This document shows positions 49,932 to 64,000 of a stretch of DNA of 64,000 nucleotides, in pieces. The DNA comes from Allobaculum sp. Allo2 (lineage in GTDB: Bacteria; Bacillota_I; Bacilli_A; Erysipelotrichales; Erysipelotrichaceae). Made by a program: the position numbers and the translations under genes. Under the pieces are notes generated by a model, which saw nothing but the letters and a program-made list of their open reading frames with translations, searched no databases and was not told the origin of the DNA. The DNA is taken from assembly GCF_022701175.1 (NCBI RefSeq), contig NZ_CP078088.1:2664411-2728410 (forward strand). Direction: 5' to 3'. How positions within the stretch are numbered: position 1 is the first letter of the stretch; every line of letters starts with the position of its first letter.

Positions 49932-50368
49932 CTATCCTTTCACTTTCAGTTCCACAGGTTTCTGTGCTGCATGCGGATGTTCGTTTCCGGCGTAAACCAG
50001 AACGTGCTTGCGCTGAACATCTCCCAGACGGTTGTGGGGAGCATGCCCTGTACAGCTCTGCGAACCCATTCAACAGGGTATTTTTCCTTCATTTCCTTGG
50101 CAGTGCGTACACGCAGTCCGCCATAGTATCCGGAATGATTGTAGTACTTTTCAGTTTCAAGCTTGTTGCCGGTCATGTTGACCTTGTCAGCGTTGATGAT
50201 GATTACATAATCTCCACAGTCCACGTTTGGTGTGTAAGTGGGTTTATGTTTACCGCGCAGAACGTGGGCTGCAGTGGTGGCAAGGCGACCGAGAGTCTGG
50301 CCTTCGCCGTCAATTACATACCATGTGCGTTCTACTTCAGCAGGTTTTGCCATTGTTGTTTGACGCAT
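49932..50368 (-). CDS. rplM: Ribosomal protein uL13
   Basis: Large-subunit protein. It starts [20 protein letters not shown] after [28 protein letters not shown] and [10 protein letters not shown] are typical. One C missing near 50036 (4 to 5) changes LPTTVWEM to [19 protein letters not shown], and the frame ends KVKG at 49932 (145 aa). rpsI follows after 11 bp. Confidence 0.97.
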
Positions 50369-50371
50369 GTT

Positions 50372-50440
50372 GCTTCCTCCGTTTCAATGAGCGTTACCGG
50401 GGCTCAAAGGCTTGGATACAGCCACGGATTATCTTAAGCA
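50372..50440 (-). promoter_or_regulatory. Candidate L13 autoregulatory leader
   Basis: The 5' region of rplM holds short complementary segments (GGCTGTATCCAAGCC; GAGCCCCGGTAACGCTC) just before GGAGG. It resembles in position and layout the structured L13 leader known from Bacillota. Assigned by position and pairing only. Confidence 0.45.
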
Positions 50441-50572
50441 TTCCACCTTTCAAAGTCAATCCCAATCCCCTGGCACAGAGAAGAAATCCAGACGTTTTTC
50501 CACGATTTTAAATTGCGCAAATCCTCCCATGCCTAAAGGGAAAAGGAAGACTTTCATTGGTCACCGTTTTCA

Positions 50573-50606
50573 CGAAAAAGCCCTCAGATCCCATCGGGAT
50601 CCGAGG
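50573..50606 (-). terminator. Intrinsic terminator after truA
   Basis: CCTCGGATCCC pairs with GGGATCTGAGG around GAT and is followed by GCTTTTTC on the minus strand. It overlaps the last truA codons and separates rplM-rpsI from the truA operon. Confidence 0.75.
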
Positions 50607-51371
50607 ACAGAGAAGCGAGCAGAGTATCGAGTTCATTCTGGGTGTAGCCGACCTGAACGAGATAGAGCGCCTTGGCTGGGGCGTTGAAGCGCGACGCGTG
50701 CTTGTCTTTTGCCTCCAGCATGACTTTCAGCTCATCGACCGTAATGCGGCCTTCGCCAAGGGCAATGAGAGCGGCGCTCATCATGCGCACCTGGTAGCGC
50801 AGAAAGCCGGTACCGACAAAAATCAGCCGCAGGCCTTTTGGCTCTTCCTGGATGCAGATACGGTAAATCGTTTTCGTTCGCGGTTTTCTCTCGTCGATCT
50901 GCGCGTTGGAAAAGGACGTGAAGTCATGTTCCCCTTCAAAGACAGCAGCTCCCTGGCGCATGCGTTCGACATCCAGATCGCGCCATACGAAATGGCTGTA
51001 ATTATAAAGGAAAGGATTGTCTCTTTCCTTGGTAATCACGTAGTCGTATCGCTTGAAGCGCGCCGAAAAGCGGGCATGAAAATCTTCATCCACCGCTTCG
51101 ACAGACTGAATGCGTATGTCCCTGGGCAAAAGCGTGTTGAGCGCGTTGTAGTAGCCCAAAGGCGAAATGTTGTCGGGGCCGTCAAAATGGAATACCTGTC
51201 CGAGGGCATGAACGCCGGCATCCGTGCGGCCGCTTGCGGTAATGGACGCCGGCTGATGAAGGATTTTTCCAGCGCCTTTTCGATGACTTCCTGAATGCCG
51301 GTCGCGTTGGTCTGCTTCTGAAAGCCGCCATAGCGATGGCCATCGTATGCCAGTATGGCTTTATAGCGCAT
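50584..51371 (-). CDS. truA: tRNA pseudouridine38-40 synthase (frameshifted)
   Basis: Modifies the anticodon stem-loop of many tRNAs. It starts MRYKAILAYDGHRYGGFQKQ. A repair near 51260 restores SITASGRTDAGVHALGQVFH with the catalytic Asp, then HARFSARFKRYDYVITKERD and GTGFLRYQVRMMSAALIALG. About 262 aa. It is 2 bp downstream of ecfT, in the same operon. Confidence 0.95.
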
Positions 51372-51373
51372 GT

Positions 51374-52177
51374 CTACACTCCAAGAACGGCCAGAATGAT
51401 GTCGATGGCAAGAACGAGAACCGAAATGGCCATCGCCGCGTAGTCGATGCCGTGCATCCTGAGCACTTTATAGCGCGTTCTTTTACGGGATGGATTGTAG
51501 CCGCGGGCTTCCATGGCGTTGGCGAGCTGATCGGCGCGGTCAAAGGCGGAAACAAACAGCGGGACGATCAGAGACAGAATGGCGGACACCTTTTCCTTGA
51601 GTGTGCCGTTCTGCATGTCGATGCCGCGGGACGCCTGCGCGTTCATGATGCGCTGGGTTTCTTCGATCAGCGTCGGGATAAAGCGCAGCGCGATGGAAAT
51701 CATCATGGCGATGATGTGCGCCGGCAGACCGATTTTCTCGAACGGCTTGAGCAGCTTTTCAATGCCGAGCGTCAAGTCGAGCGGCTTGGTTGTGGCGGTC
51801 AGGATCGTCGTCAGAATGATCATCAGCATCAGTCGGATAATGACGTAAGCCGTCTGAATCAGGGCGTCGGAATAAATCTTGAACCAGCCCCATTCAAAGA
51901 GCAGCGTTCCGGTATGCAGAACAAGGACGTTGATAATGAGCAGGAAAATCATCATCCACATCATCGGCTTGAGCGAACGCAGCGCGTAGGACAGCTTCAG
52001 CCTGGAAAGATACAGAGCCGCAATAATAAAGAGAACGATGGGAATGTAGCCCCAGAATCCGGCCGGAATGAAGATCGCCACCATCAGAATGAGCAGGATC
52101 ATGATTTTCGAGCGCGGATCCATGCGGCTGACGACCGAATCGATCGGCAGATAGCGGCCGAGCGCAATGTTATTCAT
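51374..52177 (-). CDS. ecfT: ECF transporter transmembrane component EcfT
   Basis: Shared membrane scaffold joining S components (such as ThiT at 27496) to the two ATPases. 267 aa, intact. It starts MNNIALGRYLPIDSVVSRMD. Several membrane helices and the coupling motifs SRGIDMQNG and MEARGYNPS, of the conserved A-R-G type that docks in the ATPases. It overlaps the ecfA2 end by 8 bp. Confidence 0.95.
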   Translation of the reverse strand: MNNIALGRYLPIDSVVSRMDPRSKIMILLILMVAIFIPAGFWGYIPIVLFIIAALYLSRLKLSYALRSLKPMMWMMIFLLIINVLVLHTGTLLFEWGWFKIYSDALIQTAYVIIRLMLMIILTTILTATTKPLDLTLGIEKLLKPFEKIGLPAHIIAMMISIALRFIPTLIEETQRIMNAQASRGIDMQNGTLKEKVSAILSLIVPLFVSAFDRADQLANAMEARGYNPSRKRTRYKVLRMHGIDYAAMAISVLVLAIDIILAVLGV

Positions 52178-53029
52178 GGGCGTTCACCTGCTCTTTCAGG
52201 GCCTGAGCGATTTCATCGAGCGAATAGCTGTCCTGCGGAACAGAAAAGCCTTTTTCCTGCAGCTTTTCCTTGAGCTGAACAATGCCAGGCGGGTTGATAT
52301 CGATTTCGCGCAGCAGTTCGGGATGTTTGAAAAATTCGTGGACTTCCATTTGCGTGGATACTTTGCCGTCTTTCATGACGACGACTTCATCACAGTAGTC
52401 CAGGACGTGCTCCATATCGTGGCTGACGAGCAGAATGGTCTTTCCCTGCCCGCGGTTGAGCGACATGAACAGATTCATCATTTCTCTGGCTGACTGGGGA
52501 TCCAGACCGGCAGCCGGTTCATCGAGAACGAGCACTTCCGGATCCTGAACGAGAATGCCGGCGATGGCGACACGCCGCTTCTGTCCGCCGGACAGTTCGA
52601 ACGGGGAGCGTTCGAGATACGATTCGTCGAGGCCGACTAAAGGCAGCACTTTATGCACCGCTTCCTGAATCTGCTCGGGCGTATAGCCAAAGTTTTTCGG
52701 CCCGAAGCCGATATCCTTGGCAATCGTTTCTTCAAACAGCTGGTATTCCGGAAACTGGAACACCAGACCGACTTTTTGCGCAGAGCTTTGACATCCGTCA
52801 GCTTCGTCGCCGGATCGATATGAAAGCCGGCGATATCGACGCTGCCTTTCGTCGGCTTGAGCAGCGCGTTGAGATGCTGAACGAGCGTGGATTTTCCCGA
52901 TCCGGTCTGACCGATAATGGCGGTCACCTTGCCGGTGGGAATCGTCAGGTTGACGCCTTTGAGCGCCTTGTGCTCAAAGGGTGTTCCCTGCGAATACGTG
53001 TACTCGAGATCTTTTATTTCAATTGGCAT
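52170..53029 (-). CDS. ecfA2: ECF transporter ATPase EcfA2 (frameshifted)
   Basis: ABC ATPase starting MPIEIKDLEYTYSQGTPFEH. Walker A is IGQTGSGKSTLVQHL, the Q-loop FQFPEYQLFEETIAKDIGFG, the signature LSGGQKRRVAIAG, Walker B VLVLDEPAAGLDP and the switch His in LVSHDME. One break near 52775. The 3' end overlaps ecfT and the 5' end overlaps ecfA1. Confidence 0.95.
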
Positions 53030-53831
53030 ACGTCCTCCACCAGCTCATCCAGCGTAAGCACCGGATGATCCGTCAGTCCGGCCTTTTCAAAGGCCTTTGA
53101 GGCTTTCAGGGCGAAAGGCAGATCCAGTTTCAGATCCTTCATCATTTCCCCGTTTTCAAACACTTCTGCGGGCGTTCCCTGGGCGGCAACTTTTCCTTTT
53201 TCCAGCACGATCACGTTTTCGGCCTGAGCGGCTTCGTCCATATCGTGGGTAATCGAAAGAATCGTGATGTTTCTTTCCTTATTTAACTTGCGGATCTGGG
53301 CGTTGACGCTCGCTTTTCCCTGCGGGTCCAGCATGCTTGTCGATTCGTCAAAAATCAGGATGTCCGGCGACATAGCCAGAATGCCCGCGATGGCGACGCG
53401 CTGTTTCTGTCCGCCGGAAAGATTCGTCGGTTCCGCGTTCAGGTAGTCGAGCATGCCGACTTTCGCCGCGTTTTCTTCGATCAGTCCCTGCATCTGTTCG
53501 GTCGGGACGCAATGGTTTTCCAGACCAAAGGCAATGTCATCGGCTACAGTGGAGCCGATAAACTGGTTGTCCGGATTCTGGAACACGATGCCGACGTGAT
53601 CGCGGATTTCGGGGCGCTTTCTTCCGTGAGGCGCGTTCCGAGAACATCGATTGTACCGGCGGCGGGTTCGAGCAGACCAATGATCAGCTTGGCCAGCGTG
53701 GATTTGCCGGATCCGTTATGGCCGACCACCGCTGTATAGCTTCCTTTGGGTATATTGAGAGTAATTCCTTTGAGTACCGGAGTGGCTCCGTCGTAGGAGA
53801 ACTCCAGATTTTCAATATGAACAGCTTCCAT
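53014..53831 (-). CDS. ecfA1: ECF transporter ATPase EcfA1 (frameshifted)
   Basis: ABC ATPase starting MEAVHIENLEFSYDGATPVL. Walker A is VGHNGSGKSTLAKLI, the Q-loop FQNPDNQFIGSTVADDIAFG, the signature LSGGQKQRVAIAG, Walker B ILIFDESTSMLDP and the switch His in ITHDMDE. One break near 53612. First gene of ecfA1-ecfA2-ecfT-truA, the order typical of Bacillota ribosomal-protein regions. Confidence 0.95.
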
Positions 53832-54304
53832 TTTTTATTCTGTTTACCTTTCAGAGTGTCAACTTGTATTATACATAGCCGCTTCTTTTTCACATCCCGG
53901 GAAAGGGGTTACACTAGGCATACTTTTTTCTTTTTTCGCTTTTCGCGCGGACCGGCCCAAAAACGAAGTATGTATCGGCCGCTTTTTAAAAATCCCCTAC
54001 GTGTACGCTCATTTTCGATTTTTATGAACGCACCAGAGGGAATTCGCGGATTGTTTCCCGGTTCTGGAGAGATGGGCTGTTCCAACACCGGATGGATCGA
54101 GAATGGGTTTAGAGAATATATTTTAGAGAATATATAGAAAATATATATGGTAGAAAACCGGAAAAACGGCATACGAAAACCCGGCTCTGTCCATTCGCCG
54201 GGTTGTGGATTCTGATCATCTTTGTATCCTTATCGTCCTGTTCTTGCAAATTCATACTTTCGCAAATTCCGCGTTCAGAGAAGATGTCCATCCTGCGCTC
54301 GATT
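53832..54304. other. Gene-free interval before ecfA1
   Basis: No supported gene. An AT-rich direct repeat of AGAGAATATAT occurs at about 54111-54135, beside further ATAT runs. It could hold the ecfA1 promoter, but none was placed with confidence. Confidence 0.4.
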
Positions 54305-54862
54305 TCAAAGTCTTTCGTATACGAGCGGGCGAAGCGCGGTAATCAGGCTGACCATCTGATATTCGAGAAGAAATACGGGCGCATCCCATTCTGGGCGGGC
54401 TGCACGGATCGGTTCGGCCATCGGCAAAATCCGCCTTTCGCTCTCTTCGATATATTCGCGCATCTTCGCTTTCGAAAAGCAGCCGGCATCTTTGGTCAGC
54501 CGGGATACGATTTCCTGGACGTTTCTGGAAAAGGGCAGATCCGCGCAGGCAATATCGCAGTCTTCGCACACATCGTGCAGCAGTGCGGCACTCAGAAGGT
54601 CATCGTCCGTAATGCCCAGGGCCAGCGCGTGCACCGCCAGACTCAGCGGGTGAATGGCGTATGGAACGACCGGCTGCTGCGGATTGCCGGTCCTTCGAAG
54701 CTGACCAGCATGCGCCTTTTCCATATACGCAAGCGCCTGCATCGTCTGGGACAGGGGCATCTTCTGTGCCGCCGCTTCCAGGCGTTTTTTCATGGGCTCG
54801 CCATCATACATCCAGTTCTGTAAAGTACCGGTCTTTGAGGCTGTCGAACGTTTTACATCCAT
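54305..54862 (-). CDS. HD-domain phosphohydrolase, RelA/SpoT-like HD type
   Basis: Starts MDVKRSTASKTGTLQNWMYD after GGAGGAG. The HD motifs are AHAGQLRRTGNPQQP with PYAIHPLSLAVHALALGI, and LLSAALLHDVCEDCDI with the metal-binding His-Asp pair. The arrangement is that of the hydrolase part of RelA/SpoT or MESH1-like enzymes, without a synthetase. About 185 aa. The C-terminus may be frame-shifted in the region 54305-54480. Could hydrolyse (p)ppGpp or another nucleotide; this is inference. Confidence 0.7.
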   Translation of the reverse strand: MDVKRSTASKTGTLQNWMYDGEPMKKRLEAAAQKMPLSQTMQALAYMEKAHAGQLRRTGNPQQPVVPYAIHPLSLAVHALALGITDDDLLSAALLHDVCEDCDIACADLPFSRNVQEIVSRLTKDAGCFSKAKMREYIEESERRILPMAEPIRAARPEWDAPVFLLEYQMVSLITALRPLVYERL

Positions 54863-55327
54863 CTTCACTCCTCCTTTTTCTTTCGTCTGAAAAACCTGAA
54901 TCGTTCGTTTCTTTCCCACGAAGCACGGCAGACAGGCCCGTTCTGGAAATAGAGCGGGGAATTTTTCCTGCTCTGTTTGTACTTTCTTTTCTTTTCCTGA
55001 GTTTTATGGCGGATTCTGGTAAAAGCCGTCCGGTCTGTTCCATGGATTGCCGTCCACTCAAAAAACGCTTCAGTCGAGTTTGTCGCAGGAAGCGGTTAAA
55101 AGGCCTTTATTTAAGGATTTTCGTTTTTCAATGGAAGACCGGACGGATTTCATCCCCGTCGGGCAGTAAAGCTTTTAATAAAACTTGCACTTGCGAAACG
55201 CAAGGTAAATATCGATTACCGATTTTTACACCTGTTCTCTTTGTGCAAATTCCGGTTATTCCATTCCATATAAATGATTTTATATATGTATGCGGTTTAT
55301 ATCCAGATTGTACATTCGCAGTACTTA

Positions 55328-55369
55328 AGTAAAACACGAGTAAAACATATCCATATATTCCAGTAAAAC
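55328..55369 (+). repeat. Three phased AGTAAAAC repeats
   Basis: Identical octamers at 55328-55335, 55339-55346 and 55362-55369: start-to-start 11 and 23 bp, about one and two helical turns. They lie 29 bp (start to start) before the -35. The same arrangement recurs at 63833-63875. Likely an activator site. Confidence 0.6.
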
Positions 55370-55390
55370 GAAAATTCTTTCTGACCCCTA

Positions 55391-55418
55391 TTGCAAAAAT
55401 TAACATCTGGCATAAGAT
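55391..55418 (+). promoter_or_regulatory. Promoter of the GH2 gene
   Basis: TTGCAA (55391-55396), a 16-bp spacer and TAAGAT (55413-55418). Confidence 0.6.
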
Positions 55419-55430
55419 GAAACCAAACAG

Positions 55431-55444
55431 TGTAAGCGTTTGCA
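55431..55444 (+). promoter_or_regulatory. Catabolite responsive element (cre)
   Basis: TGTAAGCGTTTGCA fits the CcpA consensus TGWAANCGNTNNCA at all fixed positions. It lies just downstream of the expected transcription start, where CcpA blocks transcription. Confidence 0.8.
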
Positions 55445-55495
55445 AAGACCCCCAGTCTCTTGCGGACGCGCACCGAAGAAAAGGAGAAAACTGGA

Positions 55496-63160
<7,665 letters not shown>

Positions 63161-63519
63161 GAGACGGGCTGGCACAGTCTGAAACTGTCTTGCGCACCTC
63201 TTCTTTACACTCTGTTTTACACACTGTCTGATTCACAACCATAAATCGTCCCGGACCGCTTTTGGAGGGCAAACCGGAAGCGGGACGGACGATTCTTCCA
63301 GATGGCCAGACGAAACAAATCCTCACGCATACGATTTCCACAGCTCCCTTCAGTCGGGCAAAACGGAAGGAAAACGCATCGAATCGGCTAGCGGGACTTC
63401 TTCTTCGTCTTTAGACAGAGCGCAAAATCCCCTGCGGATTTTCACCTGCATCTCTTTGGATGCACACCAAACGAACAAACTGGACCTTCTTTTAAAGGAT
63501 GTCCTTCTACCATACGGGC

Positions 63520-63559
63520 AAAAAGCTGTCGGAAGACATCACGCTTCCGACAGCTTTTT
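63520..63559 (+). terminator. Intrinsic terminator, probably of the GH2 gene
   Basis: AAAAGCTGTCGGAAG pairs with CTTCCGACAGCTTTT around an 8-nt loop, then T residues. It lies 360 bp after the GH2 stop. Confidence 0.75.
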
Positions 63560-63813
63560 CTATGGTTTCGCGTTTTGTTCGGACTGATTTTTCGTCCCGC
63601 CAGCTTTTACCGCATCGGTGCTGCCGAGTATTTTGGCCTGACAAAAACCAGGAAAATCGAAGGTAAAACTAAGTTAAACTTTGGATCATTAAATACCATT
63701 GGAATAATCGGTTACCTGTTTTGACACCCTCATAAAAAGTACAAACAGGGCGTGTTTTCCTTAAATAAGGGAATGTACCTTCCAATATCAACCTATTCGT
63801 GTTACTTCAACAA

Positions 63814-63832
63814 AAATGAACGCTGTTCATTT
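63814..63832. promoter_or_regulatory. Perfect palindrome, candidate operator
   Basis: AAATGAACGCTGTTCATTT: 8-bp perfect arms around GCT, ending directly before the first AGTAAAAA repeat. There is no counterpart at the GH2 promoter. Confidence 0.45.
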
Positions 63833-63875
63833 AGTAAAAAACAAGTAAATTCATTGAAAATTTTAAAGTAAAAAC
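63833..63875 (+). repeat. Three phased AGTAAA repeats ahead of the off-window gene
   Basis: AGTAAAAAAC (63833), AGTAAAT (63844) and AGTAAAAAC (63867): start-to-start 11 and 23 bp, exactly as at 55328-55369. Confidence 0.55.
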
Positions 63876-63936
63876 AAAATTCCATGCTCCCAATCTTGCC
63901 AACATTCCCTGAAGAAGACTACCATGGGGATAACCA

Positions 63937-63950
63937 TGTAACCGTTTGCA
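63937..63950 (+). promoter_or_regulatory. Second cre site
   Basis: TGTAACCGTTTGCA fits TGWAANCGNTNNCA fully. It lies 70 bp after the third repeat, versus 69 at the GH2 gene. Confidence 0.75.
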
Positions 63951-64000
63951 GAAAGCTCTCCAGGCCCTGCGGGCGGCACATGAAAAGAAAAGTAAAGGAG

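Larger units (their letters stand above)
54863..55495. other. Control region of the GH2 gene
   Basis: No gene. AT-rich from 55260. Holds the three AGTAAAAC repeats, the promoter and the cre site listed separately, and the ribosome-binding site AAGGAG near 55481-55486. Confidence 0.6.
63161..64000. other. Intergenic region ahead of a gene starting beyond the window
   Basis: No gene. After a terminator at 63520-63559 it holds a perfect palindrome, three AGTAAA-type repeats, a TTGCCA -35 candidate, a cre site and, at the very edge, AAAGGAG (63994-64000), the ribosome-binding site of the next plus-strand gene. Confidence 0.65.

Noticed and set aside
54111..54150. AT-rich repeat as a replication origin or centromere-like site
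   Set aside because: Too short, with no DnaA boxes or associated genes; reported only as part of the intergenic entry.

Overview
The window (about 52% GC) looks like a chromosomal segment of a Bacillota bacterium, probably a high-GC relative of the Erysipelotrichales. The grounds are a DNA polymerase PolC, an RNase J, a class-B-like RNase P RNA, a gpsB-rnpB block divergent from recU and a class A PBP, and the conserved run ecfA1-ecfA2-ecfT-truA-rplM-rpsI. The phylum is a confident inference; the order is a guess.

One fact governs the reading. Most genes are interrupted by single-base frameshifts that sit in short homopolymers, and restoring one base repairs universally conserved proteins (ribosomal S9 and L13, PolC, FtsW, RlmH, transketolase). 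I read these as sequence errors, so gene spans are drawn across the breaks and the genes are not called pseudogenes.

Layout. 1-6.7 kb, minus strand: pgk-tpiA, a membrane protein with a beta-helix-like exterior, glyA-rlmH, and a RelB/DinJ-like protein with a membrane tail. 6.9-14.5 kb, minus: rnc-polC (overlapping), coaD, ftsW. 14.6-19.4 kb, plus: def, rnjA, and a metallophosphoesterase-like protein whose active site is degraded. 19.6-22.4 kb, minus: an AlgI-like MBOAT acyltransferase with a DHHW/AlgX-like partner. 23.5-25.6 kb, plus: a tight operon of a TIM-barrel-like protein, a YqeG phosphatase and a VanW protein, followed by an ISL3-family element with clean target duplications. 27.5-32.6 kb: thiT, rnpB and gpsB (minus), recU and a class A PBP (plus). 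32.6-38 kb, minus: a protein with a MazF/PemK-like domain, a nitroreductase, a Na/Ca exchanger, mntP and a HAD hydrolase. 38.8-40.8 kb, plus: tRNA-Asn, a PlsY-like acyltransferase and a glycolipid glycosyltransferase.

40.9-45.3 kb is the accessory spot: a flavin reductase, then a protein that reads as an N-terminal TIR-like domain joined to a prokaryotic STING-like domain. Its last codons are interrupted by an IS21-family element with a 5-bp target duplication. No cyclic-nucleotide synthase is visible in the window.

45.5-54.9 kb returns to core genes: transketolase, a PPOX-fold protein, an orphan response regulator, rpsI-rplM, truA-ecfT-ecfA2-ecfA1 and an HD-domain protein. 55.5-63.2 kb is one very large secreted GH2 beta-galactosidase carrying LamG-like and FIVAR-like modules, with a LamG-like domain inserted inside the catalytic barrel. 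Its control region (three phased AGTAAAAC repeats, a promoter and a CcpA cre site) is repeated with almost identical spacing at the right edge of the window, ahead of a gene that starts beyond it. That indicates a shared carbohydrate regulon.
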